The notes: generated from the sequence alone by a model not told the origin. 64,000 bases of DNA from Candidatus Nucleicultrix amoebiphila FS5 (GCF_002117145.1 NZ_CP008743.1:1426001-1490000), one strand, 5' to 3'. Positions 46,201 to 55,021 are shown, counted from the first letter of the stretch. Numbers and translations: made by a program.

Positions 46201-47607
46201 ATGAAGATTGGTATGCTCTATAAATGGAGATTTGCTTTTATAGGGCTTCTTTTTTCAACCAGCGTACATGCTGGCGCCAGTCCTTTGCCAGGCCATGAGC
46301 TATCTTTGTTTTGGGTTTTACCTTTTGTTGGCGTGTTGCTTTCTCTTGCTCTGATGCCCATTCTTTTTTCATCTTTTTGGCATCACCATTATGGTAAAAT
46401 TGTTTTTCTTTGGACATTAGCGATTCTTATGTCGATTTTGATTTTTTTTGGATTCGACATTTTACTCGCTGAGGTTAGTGCTACATTTTTTCATCATTAT
46501 TTTCCTTTTATTACGATCATCACAACCTTGTACATCATTGCAGGGGGAATACATGTGAATGTTCGAGGGCCTTCAAAGCCATTGATGAATACAGGGTTTT
46601 TGGCAATCGCAACTATGACTGCAAGTTTTATTGGGACAACAGGTGCAGCAGTACTTTTTATTCGTCCTCTTTTAAACTTGAATAAAAATCGTCACTATAA
46701 ACGTCATACGCTTATTTTTTACATCTTTTTGGTGTGTAATATAGGCGGATGTTTAACAGCTTTGGGTGATCCGCCTCTCTTCCTTGGATACCTTAACGGC
46801 ATTCCATTTTTCTGGCCTATGACCCATCTTTTCTGGCCTTTTCTCGTGATAACGGTTCCATTACTAAGCGTCTATTTTTTGATTGAATCCTGGTACTTTC
46901 GTCGAGAGCCCCTTAAGGTTTTGCCTAAACCCATTGCTGTAAAAGTGGAAGGTTTTTTACATGTGGGCTTACTTTTTTGCGCAATCAGTCTCATTCTTTT
47001 GAGTGGTTCCTGGAAATCTGTGATGAGTATTAATTTTTTTCATGTGCTTCTCGAAGCCAATAATTTGGCCAGAGATCTGGGGCTTATTTTTATTGCTTGT
47101 CTTTCACTGTATATGCAAAAAAAACATCCTCTTGAAGGTGTGATTTTTTCGTGGGGGCCCATTGTCGAAGTCGCTAAAATTTTCGCGGCGATATTTATTA
47201 CAGCTTCTCCCGTAATTGCAATTCTACATGCAGGAGGAGAAGGAGAGCTACGTGGTATTATCCATATGGTTAATAATAACGGAATTCCTGATCCCAAGAT
47301 GTATTTTTGGTTGACGGGATTTTTGTCAGCCTTTTTAGATAATGCGCCAACATATCTCATATTTTTTCATATGGCTGGGGGGAAAGCGTCAGAATTTTTG
47401 AGTTCCTTACAGTCAACGCTCGTGGCCATATCTGCAGGGTCAGTTTTTATGGGGGCTTTGACCTATATTGGAAATGCACCAAATTTTATGGTTAAAGCAA
47501 TAGCGGAAGCCAATGAAATACGTATGCCCAGTTTCTTTGGCTATATGGCGTGGTCCCTTATTTTCTTGGGACCACTTTTTATTCTTTTGACTTGGTTGAT
47601 CTTTTAA
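46201..47607 (+). CDS. Sodium:proton antiporter-like ion transporter
   Basis: 468 residues with about 12 hydrophobic segments, starting with what looks like a signal-type helix (FAFIGLLFSTSVHAG). It belongs to the IT superfamily (NhaD/ArsB-like) by the segments FIGTTGAAVLFIRPLL, GGCLTALGDPPLFLGYL and FLSAFLDNAPTYLIFF. NhaD-type proteins exchange Na+ or Li+ for H+. Substrate is inferred from the family. Its ATG follows the asmA-like stop by 1 bp, so the two are cotranscribed. It converges with sodB with no terminator between. Confidence 0.88.
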   Translation: MKIGMLYKWRFAFIGLLFSTSVHAGASPLPGHELSLFWVLPFVGVLLSLALMPILFSSFWHHHYGKIVFLWTLAILMSILIFFGFDILLAEVSATFFHHYFPFITIITTLYIIAGGIHVNVRGPSKPLMNTGFLAIATMTASFIGTTGAAVLFIRPLLNLNKNRHYKRHTLIFYIFLVCNIGGCLTALGDPPLFLGYLNGIPFFWPMTHLFWPFLVITVPLLSVYFLIESWYFRREPLKVLPKPIAVKVEGFLHVGLLFCAISLILLSGSWKSVMSINFFHVLLEANNLARDLGLIFIACLSLYMQKKHPLEGVIFSWGPIVEVAKIFAAIFITASPVIAILHAGGEGELRGIIHMVNNNGIPDPKMYFWLTGFLSAFLDNAPTYLIFFHMAGGKASEFLSSLQSTLVAISAGSVFMGALTYIGNAPNFMVKAIAEANEIRMPSFFGYMAWSLIFLGPLFILLTWLIF

Positions 47608-48207
47608 TTAAGCTTTTTGTAAAGTTTTAGCAACAAACTCCCAGTTGACCAAATGCTTTAAAAAGGTATCCACATAGTCAGGTCGACGATTTTGAAAGTC
47701 TAAGTAGTAGGCATGTTCCCAAACATCACACGTTAAAAGAGCGACTTGTCCATGGGCCAAAGGAAGATCTGCATTGCTTGTCTTGGTGATTTTAAGCGCA
47801 CCTTTGTCGAAGACAAGCCAGGCCCAACCACTGCCAAATTGACTGACGGCCATGTTCTTGAACTGCTCTTGAAACACTTCAAAAGAGCCAAAATCCCGTT
47901 CAATAAGTGCCAGAACATCACTCATGGGCTCCCCCCCTCCTGTAGGAGAGAGGCAATTCCAATAAAAAGTATGGTTCCAGACTTGAGCAGCATTATTAAA
48001 AATGCCTACACGTTCAGAGTTATTCGCACTTTCTAGAATAACTTCTTCTAAAGATTTTGAAGAAAGAGGTGTGCCCTCTGTTAGTTTATTCAAATTTGTT
48101 ACATACGCCTGATGATGCTTATCGTAATGGAAATTAAGCGTATTGGCTGAAATATGAGGTTCAAGTGCCGATTTCTCAAAAGGTAAAGGTGGTAATGTGA
48201 AAGACAT
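47608..48207 (-). CDS. sodB: Superoxide dismutase (Fe/Mn family)
   Basis: 199 residues starting at MSFTLPPLPFEKSAL (ATG at 48207 with GGGAG upstream). Metal-ligand contexts are visible: FHYDKHHQ, WNHTFYW, and DVWEHAYY (Asp and His). The sequence GSGWAWLVF and the FGS segments fit the Fe type more than Mn, but metal specificity cannot be settled. It detoxifies superoxide, most likely from the respiratory chain. The POT transporter gene lies 75 bp upstream on the same strand. Confidence 0.96.
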   Translation of the reverse strand: MSFTLPPLPFEKSALEPHISANTLNFHYDKHHQAYVTNLNKLTEGTPLSSKSLEEVILESANNSERVGIFNNAAQVWNHTFYWNCLSPTGGGEPMSDVLALIERDFGSFEVFQEQFKNMAVSQFGSGWAWLVFDKGALKITKTSNADLPLAHGQVALLTCDVWEHAYYLDFQNRRPDYVDTFLKHLVNWEFVAKTLQKA

Positions 48208-48282
48208 AAGAGCAACTCCCAAAATTATTATGCAAACCCCTGTTATAGCGCTCTAAAATGCTCGAAAAGTCAACAGCGGATT

Positions 48283-49755
48283 TTAATGCTTTAAGGCAAG
48301 CGTTTTCTTGAGAAAAGGGGCAAAGATGAGGAGGAGAAGACTCGCCCCCAACGCTGCCAAAGCAACTTTACCATAGATTCCCCCATAGACAGGGGCACAT
48401 TCAACAGCGTAGATTTGGCCATTTTCGTCTGGGCTAATAGCCATTAATTTGGCGATAAAACCAGAAATATAATTGCCAAACGAGACGCTCAAAAAATAAA
48501 GTCCAATAAAATAGCCCGTATGCCCTTTGGGCGATATTCTCGTGATCGTTGACATGGCAACGGGAGCGATTAGTACTTCTCCTATCGTCATGCATAAAAT
48601 ACCGAACAGAAGCCAAAGAATAGAAACTTTTCCATCGCAATCTGTATTAAAGGCCCCCACGGTAAATAAGCCAAATCCAGCGCTTAAAAATAAAAGCGCG
48701 CCAAAGAATTTTGCTGCAATTGAGATGTCTCGTCCACGATAACTTAAAGTTAACCAAAGAGCGGAAATTAATGGACCAATGAGGATAACATAAAGGGGGT
48801 TCAAAGACTGAAACCAAGTCGTGGGAATTTGAAATCCCAAATAGGTGCGCTCAATAGAGCGCTCTACGAAAAGATTCATAGAATTTCCCAACTGTTCAAA
48901 AAACGCAAAGAAAATGAGATGGAAGAAAACTAAAATAAGAATGACATTAATAAGCTTACGATCAAGAGATGTGCTCTTAAAGGCAATAACGATTGTGTAG
49001 GCTGTAATCACTATAGCCGTTAGCATGATCCCTTGGAAAAAGAAATGTTGTTGGGATAAAAGCACCGCGAAAAGAAGGCCAAAGAAAGGGACGCTTAATA
49101 TTCCCCATAGCTTGGGGTTTTTCTTAAGCCATCTCATAGTCAGCGACTCAGGGCGCACATCGAGGTTAAGGGTTGTCATGCGTTTTTGGGCATAAAATAT
49201 AAGAATCAGATTCAAGAGCATAACAGTAGCCGCAATAAAGAAAGCATAATGCCAGCCAATTCGATTGCCAATATATCCTGAAACCAATGCAGTCGCTGCT
49301 GCTCCTAAATTTGATCCCACGAAAAAAAGCGTGAACCCTGCTTCTCTTTTAAACTCCATTTGATCATAAAGGCGACCCATCATACGCATGAGATTAGGCT
49401 TAAATAGTCCGTAACCGATGGCTGTGATGCCCAGTCCAAAATAAAAAGCATTGATATCTTGATAGACCAGAACAAAGCCCCCCACTGTAATACTAATTGC
49501 ACCAAGCCTCATTAGAAAGCTGTTCTTGAGTAAACGATCCGCCATGATACCGCCAATCATTGGCGTTAAGTATATGAGAGCTACAAAACTACCGTAGATT
49601 CCATACACAACATGATCATTAAATTTGAGAGATAGGGACATATAAAGAACGAGAAGCATCCTGACGCCGTAGTGACTGAAGTTCCCCAGGGTCTCGATTG
49701 TAAAGAACATCCACAGAAAAGGAGGATGACTATGGTTCCGTTGGGTGTGAGGGAT
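48283..49755 (-). CDS. POT family proton-coupled peptide transporter
   Basis: About 490 residues and 12 or more membrane segments. The N-terminal POT signature HPPFLWMFFTIETLGNFSHYGVR corresponds to the usual HP-x-x-L-x-x-FFTEMWERFSYYGMR, although the ExxER motif is altered (ETLGN). Another mark is MIGGIMADRLL. The first ATG (49710) falls inside this conserved segment, so translation must start earlier. The in-frame codons back to the lysE-like stop contain no ATG, GTG or TTG. The only codon at proper spacing from a strong GGGGAGG is ATC at 49753-49755, which I take as start. It imports di/tripeptides. Confidence 0.85.
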   Translation of the reverse strand: MPHTQRNHSHPPFLWMFFTIETLGNFSHYGVRMLLVLYMSLSLKFNDHVVYGIYGSFVALIYLTPMIGGIMADRLLKNSFLMRLGAISITVGGFVLVYQDINAFYFGLGITAIGYGLFKPNLMRMMGRLYDQMEFKREAGFTLFFVGSNLGAAATALVSGYIGNRIGWHYAFFIAATVMLLNLILIFYAQKRMTTLNLDVRPESLTMRWLKKNPKLWGILSVPFFGLLFAVLLSQQHFFFQGIMLTAIVITAYTIVIAFKSTSLDRKLINVILILVFFHLIFFAFFEQLGNSMNLFVERSIERTYLGFQIPTTWFQSLNPLYVILIGPLISALWLTLSYRGRDISIAAKFFGALLFLSAGFGLFTVGAFNTDCDGKVSILWLLFGILCMTIGEVLIAPVAMSTITRISPKGHTGYFIGLYFLSVSFGNYISGFIAKLMAISPDENGQIYAVECAPVYGGIYGKVALAALGASLLLLIFAPFLKKTLALKH

Positions 49756-49767
49756 TAGAACCTCCCC

Positions 49768-50412
49768 TTAGGTGCGTGCAGTGATCATAGCTAAGCGAAT
49801 GCTTAGACCTATGAGGACGCTGCCCATGAGGCGTTCGAACCAATGCTGTATTTTAGTAAACCATGTGCGTAAAGCACTATTGGAGAAAAAGAGAGCAACG
49901 GTTGTATACCAAAGCGTTGCAGTGAGGATGAGGGGAACAGCATACAGAATCTGAACGGAAATTGGCGTTGTAGGACTTACGGTTGCAACAACAATGCTCA
50001 TGAAACCAAGAGAGGCTTGAGGATTCAAAGTGTCCGTCAAAAAGCCCGAACGAAAAGCTGCAAAAGACGATAATTGATTATGGGGCAAGGCATGACCAAT
50101 TGAGAGAGGTTTAATTTTTTTCTTACTGTTCTTAAAACAACAAAAGGCCAAATAAATAAGGTGCGCGCACCCCACATACTTCACAATATAGAACAGAGTT
50201 GGGTTTTTAGCGAGAAAGAGGCCAAAGCCAAGAAGAACATAACTTTTTTGAATGCAAGAACTGGCGGCAATTCCAAGAGCGGTGAGCACACCAACTTTAC
50301 GCGTATATACAGCACTGTTGCGTACTGTGACAGCAAAACAGGCGCCAGGACTTAAAACGTTTAGGGCGTTAATCGTGAAAAGGATGACAAATTCAGGCCA
50401 GTACTGCATCAT
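49768..50412 (-). CDS. LysE/RhtB family amino-acid exporter
   Basis: 214 residues with about six membrane helices. The family N-terminus reads FTINALNVLSPGACFAVTVRNSA, then GVLTALGIAASS, and the later segment SGFLTDTLNPQASLGFMSIV contains the conserved NP. Members export amino acids or derivatives. Its stop codon is followed at once by the ribosome binding site of the POT peptide importer, so the two form an operon that could balance peptide uptake with amino-acid efflux; that link is inference. Confidence 0.9.
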   Translation of the reverse strand: MMQYWPEFVILFTINALNVLSPGACFAVTVRNSAVYTRKVGVLTALGIAASSCIQKSYVLLGFGLFLAKNPTLFYIVKYVGCAHLIYLAFCCFKNSKKKIKPLSIGHALPHNQLSSFAAFRSGFLTDTLNPQASLGFMSIVVATVSPTTPISVQILYAVPLILTATLWYTTVALFFSNSALRTWFTKIQHWFERLMGSVLIGLSIRLAMITART

Positions 50413-50518
50413 TGGAATATTCTTTCTTTAACGCTCCTCTGTATTGAGAGGGGGAAAAAACGTAAAATAATTATAAAGGGTATTTGTATCTTTTATTGAA
50501 GAATATCGCAAGGGAGTG

Positions 50519-50553
50519 AGAAAAAAACTTCAGGCTTTTAGGGAGCCTGAAGT
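50519..50553 (-). terminator. Rho-independent terminator of the coiled-coil gene
   Basis: On the minus strand ACTTCAGGCT pairs perfectly with AGCCTGAAGT over 10 bp around a 7-nt loop and is followed by seven T. It lies 16 bp past the stop codon of the gene at 50569. Confidence 0.9.
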
Positions 50554-50568
50554 TTTGAAGTGACTGAT

Positions 50569-52875
50569 TTATTTAGTTGGATAGAGTTTCTCAAGGGTCG
50601 TCAAAAGACTTTGTTGATCAAGGTTCGATTTCTTTTTATGTAAGGAAGAAACGAACTTCTTTACTTCACCAGGTTGCGCTAAAGAATCTGCCTCTAAAGG
50701 ATCGAGCCCAAAGGAGGCAAGGAGTACATTAACAATTTCTTTGTAGGTATCAGTTTTCTTGGATTGTTTTGCAATCGCTGCATCTTTGAGTTTTGACATT
50801 TTTGCTTTTTCCTCTTCAGCTGCCTCTTTCTCTTCGATCGCAACATCTCTTTCTTCAACAATTTCTTCCAGTGCTTCAGTTTTTTTACCGAGCTCTTCTT
50901 TTACCTTAAGAACTTCTTGACGTTTTTCCTCTAATTCTTGAAGTGTTTGTGCATGTGCCTTAGCTTCAGTTGCAAGACGGTGAGTTTCTTTTTTCTCTGC
51001 AAGGAGGGCTGCTTTTTGTTGCTCGAGCTCTTCAGAAATTCTTGCAACTTTTTCTTCTTCAGCGGCCTTTTGGTGTTCAAGAGCCTTGAGTTGTTTGGCT
51101 TGCGCTTTTAGTTGCGCGTCAAGGGTTTCAGCTTGTTTATGAGCCTGTTTTAGCTCCGCCTCTTTTTGTTCAAAGACCTTAGCGTCTTCCTTTTCTTTAG
51201 CGGCAAGACGTTGGGTTTCTTTTTGCTCTGCAAGGAGGGCTGCCTTTTGTTGCTCGAGCTCTTCAGAAATTCTTGCAACTTTTTCTTCTTCGGCTGCTTT
51301 TTGGTGTTCAAGAGCCTTGAGTTGTTTGGCTTGCTCTTTCACTTGCGTGTCAAGGGTTTCAGCTTGTTTCAGGGCTTGTTTGAGCTCTGTGTCTTTCTGT
51401 TCAAAGGCTCGAGTATCATCCTTTTCTTTAGCGGCAAGACGGTGAGTTTCTTTTTTCTCTGCAAGGAGGGCTGCCTTTTGTTGCTCGAGCTCTTCAGAAA
51501 TTCTTGCAACTTTTTCTTCTTCGGCTGCTTTTTGGTGTTCGAGAGCCTTGACTTGTTTGGCTTGCGCTTTCAGTTGCGTGTCAAGAGCTTTGTGCTTTTT
51601 ATCGAGTGCTTCAAATTCTTCCTGGAGTTTGCTCTTTCCTTGCGTGGACGTTTCGAGTGACTTTATAGACAAAGATTGAGCTTCTGTCGTAGATTGGAGC
51701 TCTGCATTTTGTTCTTTTAAATGTTCGAGTCCTTGTGTAAGCGTTTCAACTTCTTTTTGAAGTTGTTGTGCCGTTTCAGCTTGTTTTCTGAGAGCAGAGT
51801 GCTCTTTTTCTAAAGAAGAAACGCGTTGCTTTTCTTTTTCAATTAAAGACTCTAACGCTTGAATTTTTTTCTCGATACTTTCTTTTTCGGCGCTTATCGA
51901 TTCAATTTGTTCAGTAAGAGAAAGTTTTTCTGTTTCAGCTTTTTTTAAGGCTTCTGTGGCTTTGATCAGAGCATCAGGATCTGAGATTTGTGGAACGCTT
52001 GTTTGGGCAGAAGAGAGTTGCCTTTTGAGAGCCTCAATCTCTGTTTCTTTTTGACGAAGTGTTTCTTTTATTTGTTCATTTTCTTCAACTTTTTGGTCGC
52101 GACTACGTTCGAGGGATTTGACACTGCTCGCATGTTTTTTAGCTTCTTCTTTAAGCCTTTCAAGCTCGCTGTTTTTTTGTTGAAGCGTGCGTGAAACGGT
52201 CTCTAGCTCCTCTTGTGTTTCTTGTAAAGAAGATTCTAGCTTTTGGGATTTGGCCTCAAACTCTTTCGCTTGTCTTTGAAGGGCTTGTTTTTCTGCAAGG
52301 TCATCCCCAAGATTTCCTCGGCGAGACGGTGTTCCACTACTATTTGAACTTCTTGCAGGCGAAGGTTGGACAGGTACAAAGTCTTTATACTTGTCTTTTA
52401 AGGCCGTCATAGCAGGCGTAAACAAGTCAGTTTTGATATCTGCGCCAAAAACTCTTCCTAGTTCATTGTAAACTGTCATGGCAAAGAGTGAGCGCTGGCC
52501 GAACGAGAATTGTGTTGAAAGTTCTTGAGCGTTCGATACTTTAGTATCAAGATTCTTTCTTTTAAATGTGCCTTTAAGATCAGGATTAGCATCGGCGGAT
52601 ACAACGCCATAACGCACGACGTAATTTTTAAATGCTTCTTTAAAAGTCGCTTTTTTGTCTTCTGAAATACTGAATCCTTTTCCTGAAGATTTAACACCCG
52701 CTGAGTTAAATTTCCTTTTAAACGCAGGAAGTGTGAGTCCTCTGCGTGTATAATTCTCAATCGTATATTCAGAAAAATCAGATACTGAATCATTAGATGC
52801 TTGGATATATCCTGAAGGAACAGCGGTGAGTGCAGAGCAAGCGAGGAAAAATCGTAGAAGGGAAATTTTTGTCAT
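50569..52875 (-). CDS. Exported long coiled-coil protein with 77-residue tandem repeats
   Basis: 768 residues: signal peptide (about 1-26), a globular N-terminal part (about 27-165), a linker rich in Ser, then a continuous coiled coil (about 195-705) and a small C-terminal domain of about 60 residues (TYKEIVNVLLASFGLDPLE). The coil holds nearly three copies of a 77-residue unit (for example KALEHQKAAEEEKVARISEEL). No known family. The rod could be a surface or secreted spacer. Promoter (52916-52944) and terminator are both clear, so it is monocistronic and probably well expressed. Architecture resembles the exported protein at 60585. Confidence 0.75.
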   Translation of the reverse strand: MTKISLLRFFLACSALTAVPSGYIQASNDSVSDFSEYTIENYTRRGLTLPAFKRKFNSAGVKSSGKGFSISEDKKATFKEAFKNYVVRYGVVSADANPDLKGTFKRKNLDTKVSNAQELSTQFSFGQRSLFAMTVYNELGRVFGADIKTDLFTPAMTALKDKYKDFVPVQPSPARSSNSSGTPSRRGNLGDDLAEKQALQRQAKEFEAKSQKLESSLQETQEELETVSRTLQQKNSELERLKEEAKKHASSVKSLERSRDQKVEENEQIKETLRQKETEIEALKRQLSSAQTSVPQISDPDALIKATEALKKAETEKLSLTEQIESISAEKESIEKKIQALESLIEKEKQRVSSLEKEHSALRKQAETAQQLQKEVETLTQGLEHLKEQNAELQSTTEAQSLSIKSLETSTQGKSKLQEEFEALDKKHKALDTQLKAQAKQVKALEHQKAAEEEKVARISEELEQQKAALLAEKKETHRLAAKEKDDTRAFEQKDTELKQALKQAETLDTQVKEQAKQLKALEHQKAAEEEKVARISEELEQQKAALLAEQKETQRLAAKEKEDAKVFEQKEAELKQAHKQAETLDAQLKAQAKQLKALEHQKAAEEEKVARISEELEQQKAALLAEKKETHRLATEAKAHAQTLQELEEKRQEVLKVKEELGKKTEALEEIVEERDVAIEEKEAAEEEKAKMSKLKDAAIAKQSKKTDTYKEIVNVLLASFGLDPLEADSLAQPGEVKKFVSSLHKKKSNLDQQSLLTTLEKLYPTK
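50972..51590 (-). repeat. 231-bp tandem repeat inside the coiled-coil gene
   Basis: Three successive units begin at 50972, 51203 and 51434, exactly 231 bp apart, and remain very similar at the DNA level (a few substitutions per unit). The third in plus-strand order is partial, ending near 51590. Each full unit encodes 77 residues of coiled coil, so unit gain or loss keeps the frame. Confidence 0.9.
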
Positions 52876-52915
52876 AGCTATTGTATCTTTCTTTTGACGT
52901 TTTTACATCGCTTTT

Positions 52916-52944
52916 GTCATATCGATGATAGGACATTGTGTCAA
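52916..52944 (-). promoter_or_regulatory. Promoter of the coiled-coil gene
   Basis: On the minus strand TTGACA (plus 52939-52944) is 17 bp from TATGAC (plus 52916-52921), 40 bp before the ATG. A second TTGACA lies 12 bp further upstream. The -35 is perfect, the -10 is 4 of 6. Confidence 0.6.
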
Positions 52945-53145
52945 CAATCTTGTCAAAAAAACAGAAATGGAAGTTGGCTTAAAATAATAATGTCACGAAT
53001 ATTTTAATATAGAGGATATATAGTTCTAAAAATTATTTTAAAATACATTTTGACAAGTTAAGTATAAAAAACAATTCATGAAACAACTAAGTGATGCTAT
53101 TAAGGCAAAAAATTATTGCTTATACCTGTAAAACAATACAGGGTT

Positions 53146-53748
53146 TCATTTTTGATTGGAGATTTCTACAAGACAAATATTCTCAAAAAATCTTACATCG
53201 GAGATATCGCTGTATAATAAGGCGAGGAATTGTCGATGATTTTTTGCTAGGTCTCGATGAAATGCTGGAGAGGCTTGAAAACCAGAAGTCTTTAAAAAAA
53301 TCGAAGTTTTTGCGACTTCGGCGTCTGCGGCCAATAGATTAAAAATAGCGTGCATCATGTGCTTCGCAATATCATTGGATCCAAAAAGACTGACAAAAGT
53401 TTGCCCCAGATACAATGCAACGGACACGGAATTTTTCTCTTCTTGCGGAATGACATAACCACAGCCAAATGTAAGATGTTGGGTGCTGAGCGTAAAAAAG
53501 AGAGTTTTGCTCTTAAGACCTGAATCCTTGGGAAGCGCAAAATAGTATTCCCAATACTCTTCGAGATAGGACGCCGGCTGTCTTAGATTGCTGCTAGATA
53601 CATACGGTGTATCAAAATTTAGTTCTTGAAGGCGGTGTTTAAGCGTAGATTGATCACTCTCTTCTTTAAAGTATTCTAGAATTACGTTCGAGGAATTCAC
53701 GGATTCTGAGAAAAGTATGAGTAGAATACTTAGAATAAGACTCCGCAT
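53146..53748 (-). CDS. Hypothetical exported protein
   Basis: About 200 residues, not recognised. It starts at the ATG at 53748 with AAGGGG 5-6 nt upstream. The signal peptide is RSLILSILLILFSESVNSS. The mature part mixes helix and strand (FFTLSTQHLTFGCGYVI, VSVALYLGQTFVSLFG, HMMHAIFNLLAADAEVAK) and has a few scattered cysteines. An 83-codon plus-strand frame overlapping its 3' end has no support. It lies 270 bp upstream of the coiled-coil gene on the same strand but is separated from it by that gene's promoter. Confidence 0.6.
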   Translation of the reverse strand: MRSLILSILLILFSESVNSSNVILEYFKEESDQSTLKHRLQELNFDTPYVSSSNLRQPASYLEEYWEYYFALPKDSGLKSKTLFFTLSTQHLTFGCGYVIPQEEKNSVSVALYLGQTFVSLFGSNDIAKHMMHAIFNLLAADAEVAKTSIFLKTSGFQASPAFHRDLAKNHRQFLALLYSDISDVRFFENICLVEISNQK

Positions 53749-53850
53749 AAGCACCCCTTAATAGACTGTGATTTTTAATATTATGTCGTTGGAGTTATTA
53801 CCAAAAGATGAATAATAGTTTGCACAGCTATGGACCACGCACTTCAGCAC

Positions 53851-54201
53851 AATAAGCACGCTGAATTGCCGCAGTTCTGGAACCAGCGCGATGACGGCCT
53901 ATAGAAGTGCGTCATCACGAGCGAAGCGACGTGATCCAGTTAAATAAGCAATATGGACTGCCGCGGCCAAGGGGCCTCGCAGGGACGTGGTCTAGTTACA
54001 CATAAACACGCTGAACCGCCGCGGTTCTGAAAGAATCGGCGCGATGACGGCCTATAGAAGTGCGTCATCACGAGCGAAGCGACGTGATCCAGTTAAATAA
54101 GCAAGATGGACTGCCGCGGCCAAGGGGCCTCGCAGAGACGTGGTTTGGTTACCAATAAGCACGCTGAATCGCCCCGCGGTTCTGAAAGAATCGCGTGATG
54201 A
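53851..54201. repeat. Direct repeats of about 153 bp (2.3 copies), GC-rich, with internal palindromes
   Basis: Copies begin at 53851 and 54001, and a truncated third at 54154 ends near 54201. Each full unit contains GATGACG...CGTCATC (an inverted repeat around GCCTATAGAAGTG), then CACGAGCGAAGCGACGTGATCCAG, then a GCCGCGGCCAAGGGGCCTCGC palindrome-like core. The CGAGCGAAGCGA-x-x-TGATCCAG segment resembles the dispersed intergenic repeat GCGAGCGAAGCGAAGCAATCCAG found in several bacteria, Rickettsiales among them. The copies are nearly identical, implying recent duplication. Confidence 0.8.
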
Positions 54202-54241
54202 CATTTTCTGAGTATGTTTTTTTATTGTTCTTGGGTGATGA

Positions 54242-54295
54242 CTCTTTCACTCCCCCATCGCCTGGGATGGCTCAGGACGGTGAGGGAGGAAAGAG
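54242..54295. other. Long imperfect hairpin
   Basis: CTCTTTC-A-CTCCCCCATCGCCTG (54242-54264) pairs with CAGGACGGTGAGGGAG-GAAAGAG (54273-54295) around an 8-nt loop, about 22 bp with one bulge on each side and one mismatch. There is no T-run. It may be a structured RNA, a processing site or a mobile-repeat palindrome. Confidence 0.5.
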
Positions 54296-54672
54296 CATGA
54301 TACCGTTTTTCAAAGGGAGACTCTTCTCTCAAATCTTCTCTCTTCGAAGCTCTTTCCCCGGGGAAAAATTCTTTTAACACTCTAAAAATCTTCTTAAAAG
54401 GTCCTGGGCCGGCGGACAACTAACCCTCTTCCTTTTAAAAGATCGTTTACTGTGTGGTCTTAAGATCTTAATGACCTATTACTTCTTTAACGTATCTTAC
54501 TCCAGTCTCTCTTGGGGAGAGACAAGGGTAAATGTTATTCTGCAGAACAAACATAGGGTTATTTATACACCTAAAGAGCAAAAAGGACCAAGAAAAAGAT
54601 TGAAAAAAAATGCATAGAACCTCTGAAGAGTCTTATAAACAAAGGAGTTTACATAGGCAAAATCTTAGGCAA

Positions 54673-54704
54673 AAAAAAGCCCAAGTTTTGCCTTGGGCTT
54701 TTTT
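54673..54704 (-). terminator. Terminator of rpsU
   Basis: AAAAAAGCCCAAG and CTTGGGCTTTTTT form a perfect stem around TTTTGC, with A/T tracts on both sides, so it works in either direction. It lies just past the rpsU stop codon at 54726. Confidence 0.9.
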
Positions 54705-54725
54705 ATCATTAACTTTTATTAAAGT

Positions 54726-54929
54726 CTAATAACCTTCGCGATCCATACGTTTACGAAGAACTTTACGGATTCGACGAATAGCTTCCGAACGTTGACGTTG
54801 TTTGCGTTCTGAGGGCTTCTCATAATGGCGTCGCAACTTCATTTCGCGGAAAATACCCTCACGTTGCATTTTTTTCTTTAATGTACGTAGGGCTTGGTCG
54901 ACGTTATTATCTCGAACAAGAATTTGCAC
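54726..54929 (-). CDS. rpsU: 30S ribosomal protein S21
   Basis: 67 residues, typical S21: [20 protein letters not shown], then [21 protein letters not shown] and a basic C-terminus. It starts at a GTG; AAGGAG lies about 11 nt upstream. It sits divergent from the COQ9 gene, a common alphaproteobacterial pairing. Confidence 0.97.
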   Translation of the reverse strand: MQILVRDNNVDQALRTLKKKMQREGIFREMKLRRHYEKPSERKQRQRSEAIRRIRKVLRKRMDREGY

Positions 54930-55021
54930 CGGCTTTCACTCTCCTTTCAGAGGCTTTATTTAATGCCATAGGGGAGGATATAATCTATAATGATTTAAAT
55001 GTCAAACCCAGAGGTAATATT

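Larger units (their letters stand above)
53749..54672. other. Noncoding region with GC-rich repeats and hairpins
   Basis: Over 900 bp without a believable gene. It holds 2.3 direct repeats (53851-54201), a long hairpin (54242-54295), a CCCCGGGG-centred palindrome near 54357, and a 7-bp stem GTCTCTC/GAGAGAC at 54505-54523. The first half is visibly more GC-rich than the rest of the window. Short open frames here have no ribosome binding site or family signature. Confidence 0.6.

Noticed and set aside
51166-51660. Plus-strand frame of 164 codons rich in Phe and Leu
   Set aside because: It is the antisense shadow of the coiled-coil repeats (Glu/Lys codons read backwards as Phe/Leu), with no ribosome binding site.
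53091-53342. Plus-strand frame of 83 codons
   Set aside because: It is antisense to the 3' end of an exported protein that has a signal peptide and a good ribosome binding site.
53851-54201. Possible CRISPR array
   Set aside because: The units are contiguous, about 153 bp long and nearly identical throughout, with no short-repeat/spacer alternation and no cas genes nearby.
54195-54419. Short frames on both strands in the repeat-rich noncoding region
   Set aside because: They run through the long hairpin and lack ribosome binding sites and any protein signature.
54881-55021. Upstream extension of the COQ9 gene
   Set aside because: It overlaps rpsU in antisense and is not like COQ9; the ATG at 55022 has a ribosome binding site.
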